This document shows positions 28,225 to 37,204 of a DNA stretch of 64,000 nucleotides, piece after piece. Each line of letters begins with the position of its first letter. The stretch's first letter is position 1. This stretch comes from an uncultured Myxococcales bacterium (GTDB lineage: Bacteria; Myxococcota_A; Bradymonadia; UBA7976; VGTA01). The notes beneath the pieces were generated by a model. The model searched no databases and was not told where the DNA came from. It saw only the letters and a list, made by a program, of their open reading frames with translations. Position numbers and translations under genes: made by a program. The stretch lies in assembly GCA_937146725.1 (NCBI GenBank), contig CAKZRU010000033.1, forward strand, positions 1 to 64,000. The letters are read 5' to 3'.

Positions 28225-29061
28225 TTATTTCCTGCGTCGTGAAGCATATGATTTAAGTGCTCTTTGCGTGGCTTTTAAATCTCGCTCTTTTTTGATTAGA
28301 GCGCCCAAATAAGGCACCCGATCGGTAATACTTTCCGCTTTGATTCCCCCTCTCACCAAAGCACTGATCCAATCGACGAGCTCGCTTGTGGCTGGTGGCT
28401 TTCTAAGTTCTGGTAATTCACGTAACCAATAAAAGCGCGAAATCGCCTCTTCAATTAGGATTTGTTCAACATCCGGATGATGGACCTGAACAATTTCAGC
28501 CATTAATTCTGGGCTTGGAAAAGAGATAAAATGAAAAATGCATCTTCTTAAAAAAGCATCGGGAAGTTCTTTTTCGTTATTACTGGTAATAATCACCAAA
28601 GGTCTATGCTTAGCTGAGTGAACATCTCCGGTTTCATCCACCTTAAAGCTCATTGCATCAAGTTCGTGCAGTAGATCATTGGGAAACTCAAGATCAGCCT
28701 TATCAATTTCATCAATCAAAGCCACAGAAGGCACTTCGGATCTAAAAGCTTCCCCTAATCCCCCAAAGCGAATGTAAGCTCTTATGTCAGAGACTGATTT
28801 ATCATCAAATCGACTATCATGCAGACGCTGAACCGCATCATAAACATACAAGCCATCGCGTGCCTTACTTGTACTTTTTACATGCCAGGTGTGCAGTGGG
28901 CGACCTAATGCTTCGGCCACGGCTGAGGCCAAAAGAGTTTTTCCCGTACCGGGCTCTCCTTTGATCAGCAAAGGTCTTTCCAAGGCTAATGCTACATTCA
29001 CCGCCTCTCTTAACTCCGCTGAAGCAATATAGTTTTCTGTGCCGGCAAAGTGTTCAAACAT
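28225..29061 (-). CDS. MoxR-family AAA ATPase
   Basis: 278 residues. Walker A GEPGTGKT at 35-42, Walker B VALIDEIDKAD, sensor 1 IITSNNEKELPDAFLRRC. The start is ATG 29061 with AGGAG upstream; an in-frame TTG one codon earlier is rejected. It pairs with the adjacent vWA protein. MoxR ATPases remodel or assemble protein complexes together with vWA partners; the client cannot be read from the neighbours. Confidence 0.92.
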   Translation of the reverse strand: MFEHFAGTENYIASAELREAVNVALALERPLLIKGEPGTGKTLLASAVAEALGRPLHTWHVKSTSKARDGLYVYDAVQRLHDSRFDDKSVSDIRAYIRFGGLGEAFRSEVPSVALIDEIDKADLEFPNDLLHELDAMSFKVDETGDVHSAKHRPLVIITSNNEKELPDAFLRRCIFHFISFPSPELMAEIVQVHHPDVEQILIEEAISRFYWLRELPELRKPPATSELVDWISALVRGGIKAESITDRVPYLGALIKKERDLKATQRALKSYASRRRK

Positions 29062-29229
29062 CAAAGTTCTCCTATAATCTTATCATTTAATGTGCGTAGC
29101 TTTTTGTTTTAGCTAGATGTGAATCATAAATCCATAATGAATAGCGTACTGACTAAAATACTGCTAAACTCAATCAATATATTATCCGAAACGAAACTCT
29201 GTAGAGTCATCGCATTTTAGGAAATCATC

Positions 29230-31668
29230 ATGAAACATCGTAGTTATCTCAAACTATTACTGCCTGTATGCTTGGTCATATGGGCTTGTGAAAGCCCTCG
29301 CAGTAATCAAATTAGCAACGATCAAGTCGAAGCGGGTATTGAGGCTGGTGCTGAAGCTGGGACCGAAACCAATCCTGAAGCAGGTAGAGAGGCCGGGGCT
29401 GAAGCAGGTAATGAAGCCGGTACTGAAGCGGGTACTGAAGCCGGCACTGAACCACCTGTGCCCATTCCACCTGAGGACTGTGTTTCTGACTTGGACTTTT
29501 TTGAAACAAAGGTTTGGCGACCGGTCATTAAACCACTGTGCTTAGACTGCCATAATCCACAAGGCGCTGCTCAAAGCACTGACATGGTTTATGTTTCCGA
29601 AGAGCAAATGAATGCGCTTGAAAGCAATTACGAAGCATTTGCGGACATTGCTGCCCTTGACCGTGATGGCTCAGCGATTGTTCTTCTGAAGCCACTCAAT
29701 CAACTCGCCCATGGCGGAGGACGTTTGATTGATGAAGATAGCGAAGAATACGAAGCACTTAGGGAGATGGTTGAGCGTACTCGCGCCGGCGAACCGGTCA
29801 TTTGTGATGATGATGACGATGAAATAGATAGTGAACTTTTCAATGGTGTTCGCTTACTAAGTCCGCAAGAAACTGCACGAAGAGCAAGTTTGTCCTTGGC
29901 CGGCCGTTTACCGACTCAAGAAGAAATTGATCTGATCGAACAGCATGGTTGGGGTGGAGTAGAGCTCACTCTAAATCAAGTACTAAGCTCAGAAGCTTTT
30001 TATCGTCGTTTGAAAGAAATGTGGAATGACATATTGCTCACCGATAAATATATGGGGCGTAATAATGCGATCGACCTTTTAAATGCCGATCGTTTTCCCA
30101 ATGCACGCTGGCACTTAAACCTTGAAGATCAACCACGTGACGAGGATTATTGGGCGGCCATAGACTATGCAAATACGAGTTTAGCTCGTGAAGCTCTTGA
30201 GCATATTGCTTTTGTAGTAAGAAATGGAAAGCCATTTCACGAGATTATTACCTCTGATTACATGGCGATGAATCCATTTACCGCTCGGATTTATGGCGTT
30301 GATGATATTGCTTGGGAAGATCCGCTTGATCCCAAAGAATTTCATGAAGGCCGAGCAGCAGGCATTCCACATGCTGGTATCTTATCAAGCCCAATGTTCC
30401 TTAATCGCTTTCCGACAACAGCAACAAATCGTAATCGGCACCGAGCCCGCATCTTTTTCAAGCTTTTCCTCGACTTGGATGTATTCAAACTTGCTGAGCG
30501 TCCTATCGATCCTACATCTACTGTTCATAATCCAACGATGAATGACCCTCAGTGTTCCATTTGTCATACAGTCATCGATCCTGTAGCTGGCGCTTTCCAG
30601 CATTGGGATGAGCAGGGAAGCTTTAACTTTAGAGATACCTGGTATGGTGATATGAGAGCCCCCGGCTTTATGGACGAGGAATTACCCTTTGAAGAAAGAA
30701 CGGCAAGTCTACGTTGGCTTACTCTAAAGGTAGCAGCCGATCCTCGCTTTGATCGTTCCATCACCCGCTTAATATATCAGGCTCTCATTGGTGATGATCT
30801 GATGAGTGCACCACAAGAAGGAGATCAGTTTGAAGCGCGCGAAAGAGCCTTTAATGCTCAACAACGCTTTGTTGATCAAGTTGCAAATGGGTTTAGAGCC
30901 AATAACCATGATTTATTATGGTTGATCAAAGCGATCGTTCGTAGCCCATATTACAGAGCAAATGGACTAGAAATGGATCGAGAGCCAATGGCAGAGGAAT
31001 TAGCTCAATGGTCAAATCTTGGTCTTGATAAACCACTGACTCCAGAGCAACTGAATCGTAAGCTGACCGCAACCACAGGTGCACGCTGGCGCCCTAACCA
31101 CTATTCGCAAGATTATCTCTTAGACCAAGGGCAATATAAATTATTATATGGTGGGATTGATAGTGATGATGTTGTGGATCGTATTAGAACACCAAATGGA
31201 ATTTTCTCCAATATCCAACGTCGAATGGCCAATGAAGTGAGTTGTAAGGTCAGTGCTTATGACTTTACCAAGACTCCCGAAGAACGCTTTTTGTTCCCTT
31301 GGGTAGAAACAAGCTATGAGCCGATTGATGTAAATGGCTTTGCAATTCCACAAGTTGAAGAATTAATTAGAAATAATCTTAAACATTTGGCTTGGACGAT
31401 GTGGGGTGAACGCCATGAACTTGATAGTCCTGAAGTGGATGAGTTATTCGAGTTATGGATGGACTTTTGGCGCTTAGGCCAAGAAGAAATTGAAGCTGGA
31501 ACTGTACCCACAAGTTTACATTGGAGCTGTCGAGGTGCTTGGAACCTTACTACAGGTCAAGGCTTGCCCTCAGAGGAGCAAATCACCCGTGATGATCGCT
31601 TTGTGATTCGTGCTTGGGCAGCCATGCTCAGTGTTTTCCTTAATGACCCCGCTTTTCTCTATGAGTAA
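29230..31668 (+). CDS. Large cytochrome-c-like lipoprotein (DUF1549/DUF1588-type)
   Basis: 812 residues. Signal sequence with lipobox VIWAC, then an Ala-Gly-Glu/Thr repeat linker (10 units of 12 bp). A haem-c-like CLDCH motif sits near residue 104. The middle (ARRASLSLAGRLPTQEEI... EAFYRRLKEMWNDILLTDKY) resembles the DUF1592/DUF1549 group of planctomycete-type cytochromes. A second motif, CSICH in DPQCSICHTVIDPVAG, lies near residue 441 (DUF1588-like). It starts at ATG 29230. The Tat-type DUF1501 gene follows 66 bp later, a pairing repeated at 55015-58865. Probably an envelope redox enzyme on polymeric or small-molecule substrates; substrate unknown. Confidence 0.8.
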   Translation: MKHRSYLKLLLPVCLVIWACESPRSNQISNDQVEAGIEAGAEAGTETNPEAGREAGAEAGNEAGTEAGTEAGTEPPVPIPPEDCVSDLDFFETKVWRPVIKPLCLDCHNPQGAAQSTDMVYVSEEQMNALESNYEAFADIAALDRDGSAIVLLKPLNQLAHGGGRLIDEDSEEYEALREMVERTRAGEPVICDDDDDEIDSELFNGVRLLSPQETARRASLSLAGRLPTQEEIDLIEQHGWGGVELTLNQVLSSEAFYRRLKEMWNDILLTDKYMGRNNAIDLLNADRFPNARWHLNLEDQPRDEDYWAAIDYANTSLAREALEHIAFVVRNGKPFHEIITSDYMAMNPFTARIYGVDDIAWEDPLDPKEFHEGRAAGIPHAGILSSPMFLNRFPTTATNRNRHRARIFFKLFLDLDVFKLAERPIDPTSTVHNPTMNDPQCSICHTVIDPVAGAFQHWDEQGSFNFRDTWYGDMRAPGFMDEELPFEERTASLRWLTLKVAADPRFDRSITRLIYQALIGDDLMSAPQEGDQFEARERAFNAQQRFVDQVANGFRANNHDLLWLIKAIVRSPYYRANGLEMDREPMAEELAQWSNLGLDKPLTPEQLNRKLTATTGARWRPNHYSQDYLLDQGQYKLLYGGIDSDDVVDRIRTPNGIFSNIQRRMANEVSCKVSAYDFTKTPEERFLFPWVETSYEPIDVNGFAIPQVEELIRNNLKHLAWTMWGERHELDSPEVDELFELWMDFWRLGQEEIEAGTVPTSLHWSCRGAWNLTTGQGLPSEEQITRDDRFVIRAWAAMLSVFLNDPAFLYE
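29329..29448 (+). repeat. 12-bp coding tandem repeat (10 units)
   Basis: Ten imperfect 12-bp units coding Glu-Ala-Gly-(Thr/Ala/Asn/Arg/Ile), directly after the lipobox of the cytochrome-like lipoprotein. A flexible linker; in-frame length variation possible. Confidence 0.85.
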
Positions 31669-31734
31669 GCCATTTTTATCTTCACTCAGCGCTTAATAAA
31701 AATCACTTAGTAAAGATCAACAAGGACAATCAAA

Positions 31735-33000
31735 ATGATGAACCGCCGAGACTTACTCAAAATTGCCGGATTAACAGGACTTAGTTTTGCGGCCGAGCCC
31801 TTTGCCTCCTCTTTAAAGTTTTCAAAAACTGCCTTTGCTGAAGGTCAAACCCCATTATTTCTTAGTGTTCATGCAGGTGGTGGTTGGGATCCAACAAGTT
31901 TCTGTGATCCAAAAGGCCGTATTTCTGATACCCAAGCTGATCCAGTGAACCGCTATATGCTTGACGATATCCGAAGTCCAAGTGCAAGTAGCCCTATTCG
32001 TTGGGCACCTATGGGCCAGAATGAGGCTTTCTTTCAGGCACATTATGATAAGATTTTAGTGCTGAACGGTGTAGATACTTCCACCAACAATCACAGTACC
32101 GGAACCCGTTATCTTAACAGCGGACAACTCGAAGAAGGTCATCCATCTTTTGCCGCCATGCTTACTGCAAATATTGGAGCTAACCTACCATTAGGCTATA
32201 TCACCAACGGTGGCTATGACATCACCCGTGGGGTTGTTCCTAGAACCCGCTTAGGTTCTTTGGGTGTCATTGCTAAAATCGCTGAACCTGATCTTGATGG
32301 CGACCGCTTATTCCATGCCGAATCAGTTAACGCCCGCATGGATGAGTTCCGTAATTCAAGATTAGAACGTCTACGTGGACGAGTTCGTTTACCAAAAATC
32401 ACCCAAAGTCTTGATGATGTATTTTTATCACGCAGCGGACAAAATGAACTGAAGCGACTCAACGAAAATCTTCCGGACTTAGATCTATTTAGCACAAGCT
32501 TAGGGCAGCAGGGTGCAATCGCCTTGGCCGGTTATCGATCAGGGCTTACAGTGGCAGCTAACCTAAGTGTAGGTGGCTTTGATACTCATGGTAATCATGA
32601 TGTAGCACAGGCCGCCGCTCTTGACCGCTTAAGTTCTGGCTTAATGGAAGTTTGGGCCGAAGTTGAACGACATGGCTTAGAGGATCGAGTTGTGATTATG
32701 GTTAATTCTGACTTTGGCCGTACCCCACGGTATAATGAAGGTAATGGTAAAGACCATTGGTCGATTACAAGCGTATTCTTTATGGGTGGTGGCATCCAAG
32801 GTAATCGTGTTATTGGAGCGACCGATGAGGGGGTTAATGCCTTGCCAATTAACCTACAAAGTCTTGAGCTTGATCCTAACGGGGTTAAAATAACTCCGGC
32901 CCACATACATGCAAGCCTCAGACAGCATTTTGGGATCGATCAAAGTCCTTTAAGCGCTCACTATCCTGTGCAAGAACAAGCACTTAATCTTTTTTCTTAA
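31735..33000 (+). CDS. DUF1501-like exported protein with Tat-type signal
   Basis: 421 residues. The N-terminus MMNRRDLLKIAGLTGLSFAA is a twin-arginine-type signal. The body has VHAGGGWDPTSFCDPKG, GGFDTHGNHD, VIMVNSDFGRTPRYNEG and GKDHWSITSVFFMGG, the pattern of DUF1501 proteins (alkaline-phosphatase/sulfatase-like fold). Exported folded, probably with a metal. It follows the cytochrome-like lipoprotein and is likely its functional partner. Catalytic activity has not been established for the family as far as I know. Confidence 0.88.
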   Translation: MMNRRDLLKIAGLTGLSFAAEPFASSLKFSKTAFAEGQTPLFLSVHAGGGWDPTSFCDPKGRISDTQADPVNRYMLDDIRSPSASSPIRWAPMGQNEAFFQAHYDKILVLNGVDTSTNNHSTGTRYLNSGQLEEGHPSFAAMLTANIGANLPLGYITNGGYDITRGVVPRTRLGSLGVIAKIAEPDLDGDRLFHAESVNARMDEFRNSRLERLRGRVRLPKITQSLDDVFLSRSGQNELKRLNENLPDLDLFSTSLGQQGAIALAGYRSGLTVAANLSVGGFDTHGNHDVAQAAALDRLSSGLMEVWAEVERHGLEDRVVIMVNSDFGRTPRYNEGNGKDHWSITSVFFMGGGIQGNRVIGATDEGVNALPINLQSLELDPNGVKITPAHIHASLRQHFGIDQSPLSAHYPVQEQALNLFS

Positions 33001-33025
33001 GCGTATGTTAATCAAGTTTTAGTCA

Positions 33026-33535
33026 ATGCCTTCTAAATCGAACTCTTCAAAATCTTCTTATTCCCCAAATAAGTCTTCCCAATCTAGTCCTCCTCTAAGA
33101 GTTCAACTACGCAAAGAAGCTTGGCGCTTGGGTAAAACTGTGGGAAAAGTTGCTTGGCATTGGGCCAAAAACCAAGAGCCGGTCAAAAGACGACTCGATC
33201 AGCTTGAAGAAAAGCTTGAAGAAACCAAGAGTAAAGCTCGAACAAAACTCCACAGTCTCGAACAAGAGTTTTGGGCATGGGTAGAGAGTTTAGAGGCCGA
33301 AGGTTATATTGAGTCTCCACATCGCGTAGGACCATCTTTAGCGATGTGCTATGAGCGTTTAGGGGTGGACGCCCAAGTTTCAAATGAGGCCTTAAGAAAG
33401 GCCTGGCGTAAAAAAATGATGGCCTGTCATCCTGATCGCTTTGCCCAAGACCCGATTGCTCTGGCTCATGCTGAAGAACGAGCTCGAGAAATCAATGAAG
33501 CCTATCAAAGAATACAAAAATCACGTGGTTTATAA
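33026..33535 (+). CDS. J-domain (DnaJ-like) protein
   Basis: 169 residues. The N-terminal ~95 are Ser/Lys-rich, then a charged helix (RRLDQLEEKLEETKSKARTK) that may form a coiled coil. The C-terminal ~68 form a J domain with helix YERLGVDAQVSNEALRKAWR and the catalytic HPD in ACHPDRF, followed by EINEAYQRIQ. It should stimulate an Hsp70; the N-terminal part presumably recruits the client. No Gly/Phe or zinc region, so a type III J protein. Starts at ATG 33026, just after the DUF1501 gene. Confidence 0.88.
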   Translation: MPSKSNSSKSSYSPNKSSQSSPPLRVQLRKEAWRLGKTVGKVAWHWAKNQEPVKRRLDQLEEKLEETKSKARTKLHSLEQEFWAWVESLEAEGYIESPHRVGPSLAMCYERLGVDAQVSNEALRKAWRKKMMACHPDRFAQDPIALAHAEERAREINEAYQRIQKSRGL

Positions 33536-33645
33536 TCTGTTCATAATCTTTTTTTGGGGATAAACTTGCACATTCCCAGATTCGTGCTTAGCTTAATGGA
33601 TATCGTAAACAATCATTTAAAACTTCTTTGTAAAGGTGGTTTAAC

Positions 33646-33975
33646 ATGGGAAAATATATTGATGTCACAGATGAGAGCTTTCAAGCTGATGTTTTGAACA
33701 GCACAATTCCAGTTTTAGTCGATTTTTGGGCGCCTTGGTGTGGGCCCTGTCGTGCGTTAGCACCTCACTTGGATACACTCGCGACTGAGTTTGATGGTCG
33801 GGTAAAAATCGCCAAGGTCAATGTTGATGAAAATATGCAATATGCCACTCAATTTGGTGTTCAAGGTATTCCACGTATGATTCTTTTCAAAGGTGGCGAA
33901 GCTGTAGGCGATCTCACCGGTTTACCTCGTAATCCAGTCGATACACTGCGGAATCTCGTGACTCAGGCGCTCTAA
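33646..33975 (+). CDS. trxA: Thioredoxin
   Basis: 109 residues, the normal size. Active site WCGPC at residues 31-35 in FWAPWCGPCRALAP, and the cis-Pro loop in GIPRMILFKGG. A cytosolic disulfide reductase. ATG 33646 with AAAGGTGG upstream. The HemX-like gene starts 9 bp after its stop, so trxA probably heads the heme-gene transcript. Confidence 0.96.
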   Translation: MGKYIDVTDESFQADVLNSTIPVLVDFWAPWCGPCRALAPHLDTLATEFDGRVKIAKVNVDENMQYATQFGVQGIPRMILFKGGEAVGDLTGLPRNPVDTLRNLVTQAL

Positions 33976-33984
33976 GTTTTTTCG

Positions 33985-34773
33985 ATGGATATTAACCTTA
34001 ATCCTTGGTTTATCGTTGGTGTTGTCCTCTTTGCGCTAAGTGGGCTCAGTTTCACAACAAAGGCTTGGTTGGAATCAGAAACCAACTTACCCAAACGTAT
34101 CTTTGATATTAGCCTAGGATTTTGGGGCTTACTCTTACTGTGCTGGTTATTTCATACCGGTGGCAGTGGAGCAAGTCGACTTTGGGTAGGCGCTTCAGCC
34201 CTTGGGTTAGGGGCAGCCTACAGATTGATCGCTAGCAAGATTGCGATTCAATCCTTGGGTGGCAGCATATCAGCTATTTTAGCTTTACTTGCGATATTTT
34301 CATATCAACTTGGCCTTAACACTTCAACAACCCACTTAGCTCAAGGTAGCTCACTACCTTTAACTTTAATTATTCATATTATTTTGGCGATGGCGGGCTT
34401 GGTTGCTTTTGGCGTGTCTTCGGCAATGAGTAGCCTATATTTGGTCGCTTCCAAGCGACTTAAGTCTAAAACATTTGTTTTGGGATCGAGCCGTCTTCCT
34501 TCGCTTTCCGTCCTTGATGCTTGGCACTTAAAAAGCCTATTAATTGGCTTTCCTTTATACACAGGTGCCCTATTGATTGGCAGTGCCTATGCCTTTAGTG
34601 GAAGCGATCACTTATCTTTTAGCTATATGATTGCGATTGCATCTTGGCTCATCTATGGAGCTGTGCTACAAGCTCGTCTAACTGCAGGTTGGCGAGGTCG
34701 GCGTGCAGCCATATTGACACTTGTGGCCTTTGTGGGCCTATTATTGGTTGCCGCAAGCTATAGCTTTAGATAA
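33985..34773 (+). CDS. hemX: CcsA/HemX-like integral membrane protein
   Basis: 262 residues with about eight hydrophobic helices. Placement directly before hemA and the topology match HemX, a member of the cytochrome c assembly (CcsA/ResC) family that in Bacillus affects HemA levels. Candidate functional histidines are in LTLIIHIILAMAG and LDAWHLKSL; a clear WWD motif is not seen, which favours HemX over a CcsA haem exporter. The gene symbol is inferred from context. Confidence 0.75.
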   Translation: MDINLNPWFIVGVVLFALSGLSFTTKAWLESETNLPKRIFDISLGFWGLLLLCWLFHTGGSGASRLWVGASALGLGAAYRLIASKIAIQSLGGSISAILALLAIFSYQLGLNTSTTHLAQGSSLPLTLIIHIILAMAGLVAFGVSSAMSSLYLVASKRLKSKTFVLGSSRLPSLSVLDAWHLKSLLIGFPLYTGALLIGSAYAFSGSDHLSFSYMIAIASWLIYGAVLQARLTAGWRGRRAAILTLVAFVGLLLVAASYSFR

Positions 34774-34796
34774 ACGAAACGAGGTAGAACGATCTT

Positions 34797-36131
34797 ATGG
34801 CAAATGAGCTTGCGACCAACGAGCTACTCGTTGTCGGGTTAAATCATAAGACCGCGCCCTTACATATTCGCGAACAACTTGCCTTGGCGCCATCGGTTAA
34901 AGAGGCCTTAACTAAGTCTTTGAAGCAAAGTTTTGAAAAGGGCTCGGTGGTGCTATCAACTTGTAACCGAGTTGAGTTTTATACCTTGGCTCAAAAAGAT
35001 ACTTCGCCACGCCCTCAGGATATTGTTGACCTTCTTGCTTCTCAATGTCAGCTTTCTAAAGATGAACTTCAAAAGCACTTATATACCCACCAAAATAATG
35101 AGGCTTTACATCATCTTTTCAGAGTCGCCTCTAGCTTAGATAGCTTAGTTGTAGGCGAGCCTCAAATCTTAGGACAGCTCAAAGAGGCACTAGAAGACAG
35201 CCGCAGTATAGATTGTGGTGGTCAGCTCAGTACTTTAATGGAGCGAGCATTCTTGGTGGCTCGTAAAGTGAGAAGCCAAACCGGCATCTCCAAACATGTG
35301 GTATCGGTGAGCAGTATCGCGGTTAAACTAGCTCTGCACATCTTTGAAGACTTGAAAGAAAAAACGGTTCTTTTAATCGGTGCAGGCGAAATGGCCGAAT
35401 TAGCAGCCAAACATTTATGCCAAGAGGGTGTTGGCCGACTATTAGTGGCCAATCGCAGTTTAGAACGAGCCGCAAACTTAGCTGAAAGCTTGGGAGGAAG
35501 CCCACGAACACTACAAGAACTTCCCACTCTTTTATCCCAAGCCGATATTGTCATTTCTTCGACAGGAGCAAGAGAGCCGATCATTGACTTGAATATGGCT
35601 CAAAACGCAGTCAAAGCACGCAAGTATAGGCCCTTATTTATGATTGATATTGCCGTTCCACGTGATATTGCTAGAGAGGTTAGCGAGCTCGAAAACATTT
35701 ATGTTTATGATGTAGATGACCTCAGTCAAATTGCCGACCAAAACCATGCTCAACGACAAGCGGAAGCGCAAGAAGCCGAGCGCTTGGTTGAACTTGAACT
35801 ACACAAGTATCATAAAGAGTCAGCTCAACGGGAACTAGGCCCTATGATTGCGGCAGTTCGACAACAGGTGCATCATTTAAAAGCACAAGAACAAGCTTGG
35901 GCCATGGACAAGCTAAGTACTCCTGCGGATCAAGCGATTCTTAAGCAGTTTGGTGATCGCCTTAGCAATAAGCTCTTGCATGAGATCACCATGGGGATTA
36001 AGCGCTTTGCTGACCATCCTCAACGCGACGACATGCTTAACTTGGTTGCCGAGCTTTTTGCGCTTAATGATGAACACGCTAATTCTGCTCAGGCTGTGTC
36101 TACCCAAAATAAGCCCAACTCACCCTCTTGA
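34797..36131 (+). CDS. hemA: Glutamyl-tRNA reductase
   Basis: First committed step of C5-pathway tetrapyrrole synthesis: glutamyl-tRNA to glutamate-1-semialdehyde with NADPH. 444 residues. N-terminal catalytic domain with Cys56 in LSTCNRVEFY and GLNHKTAPL; VGEPQILGQLKEA; NADPH-binding domain with VLLIGAGEMAELAAKHL; helical dimerisation domain ending MLNLVAELFAL. ATG 34797, 23 bp after the HemX-like gene. Followed by hemC and hemD. Confidence 0.97.
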   Translation: MANELATNELLVVGLNHKTAPLHIREQLALAPSVKEALTKSLKQSFEKGSVVLSTCNRVEFYTLAQKDTSPRPQDIVDLLASQCQLSKDELQKHLYTHQNNEALHHLFRVASSLDSLVVGEPQILGQLKEALEDSRSIDCGGQLSTLMERAFLVARKVRSQTGISKHVVSVSSIAVKLALHIFEDLKEKTVLLIGAGEMAELAAKHLCQEGVGRLLVANRSLERAANLAESLGGSPRTLQELPTLLSQADIVISSTGAREPIIDLNMAQNAVKARKYRPLFMIDIAVPRDIAREVSELENIYVYDVDDLSQIADQNHAQRQAEAQEAERLVELELHKYHKESAQRELGPMIAAVRQQVHHLKAQEQAWAMDKLSTPADQAILKQFGDRLSNKLLHEITMGIKRFADHPQRDDMLNLVAELFALNDEHANSAQAVSTQNKPNSPS

Positions 36132-36202
36132 GTTATGAGCGCCTTTCCGCCTTATTTAAACGCTAACTTATTTAAACACTAACAATACAAACGAGTATCA
36201 TT

Positions 36203-37129
36203 ATGAAAATCGGTACAAGAGGTTCAGCCCTTGCCCTTTGGCAAGCGCATGAGATCAAAAAGCAACTTGAATTGGCTCACCCAGGCCTAGAAGCTGAAAT
36301 CTGTATTTATAAAACTCGCGGTGATAGCATTTTGGATCGGCCTTTATCCGAAGTTGGCGGTAAAGGCCTTTTTACCAAAGAGTTAGAAGATGCTCTGCTT
36401 GCTGACGATATTCAAATTGCGGTGCATAGCCTCAAGGATATGCCTACCCAACTTCCTGAGGGCTTAGTCTTGGGCGCAATTCCAATTCGTGGAGATGTAC
36501 GAGATGTCTTGATTTATCGGCAAGGTGAAGAACACCAAGCCTTATCTCTGATTGGTACGTCTAGTTTAAGACGAGCTTGCCTGGCTAAACGTCGTTGGTC
36601 ACAGGCTAGTATCACCTCGATTCGAGGTAATGTCCAAACCCGTATGGGTCGTGTTCAAGCCGAGGGTGAGCGCCGAGTAGATGCAGTACTATTGGCTATG
36701 GCTGGTATTCTTAGACTCGAAATGAATCAAGAAAAGGGCTATGAGTACTTGCCTTTGAATCCTGAAAATTGGATACCGGCCGTGTCTCAAGGTGCACTTG
36801 CCGTTGAATGTCGTGCTAATGATGATAAAACTCTAGAGCTTTTGAAGCCATTACATCATGAAGCGACCGCGCGTTGTGTAAGAGCCGAGCGTGCCTTTCT
36901 AGCTGGTGTTGAAGGAGATTGTCGAGTTCCGGTGGGCGCTTGGGCGAGCGTAGATGGAGAAAAACTACGGATTAAAGCCTTTATTGGTTCTCCTGATGGT
37001 GAGCGCTATCTAGAAGGAAGCGCAATTGGAGAGGAAGCACCAGAAGAAATCGGAGCAGCTTTGGCAAAGGAACTACTCACTCAGGGTGGTCAAGAAGTCT
37101 TAGATCAACTTCGACAAGGTTTGCTCTAG
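36203..37129 (+). CDS. hemC: Porphobilinogen deaminase (hydroxymethylbilane synthase)
   Basis: 308 residues. N-terminus IGTRGSALALWQAHEIK; VHSLKDMPTQLPEGL; ALAVECRANDD. The dipyrromethane-cofactor Cys is Cys240 in EGDCRVPVGAW. Converts four porphobilinogen molecules to hydroxymethylbilane in the cytosol. ATG 36203. It sits 71 bp after hemA and 75 bp before hemD. Confidence 0.97.
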   Translation: MKIGTRGSALALWQAHEIKKQLELAHPGLEAEICIYKTRGDSILDRPLSEVGGKGLFTKELEDALLADDIQIAVHSLKDMPTQLPEGLVLGAIPIRGDVRDVLIYRQGEEHQALSLIGTSSLRRACLAKRRWSQASITSIRGNVQTRMGRVQAEGERRVDAVLLAMAGILRLEMNQEKGYEYLPLNPENWIPAVSQGALAVECRANDDKTLELLKPLHHEATARCVRAERAFLAGVEGDCRVPVGAWASVDGEKLRIKAFIGSPDGERYLEGSAIGEEAPEEIGAALAKELLTQGGQEVLDQLRQGLL

Positions 37130-37204
37130 TCCGCATAACTTGAAGCTAGTGTTAACTCATTAACGTGAATAAACAATCGTTTGGGCCATGAAATTGAGCT
37201 GACC

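Noticed and set aside
29312..29528. Minus-strand frames of Pro-Ala-Ser and Leu-Gln-Tyr repeats
   Set aside because: Antisense readings of the EAG repeat of the cytochrome-like lipoprotein.
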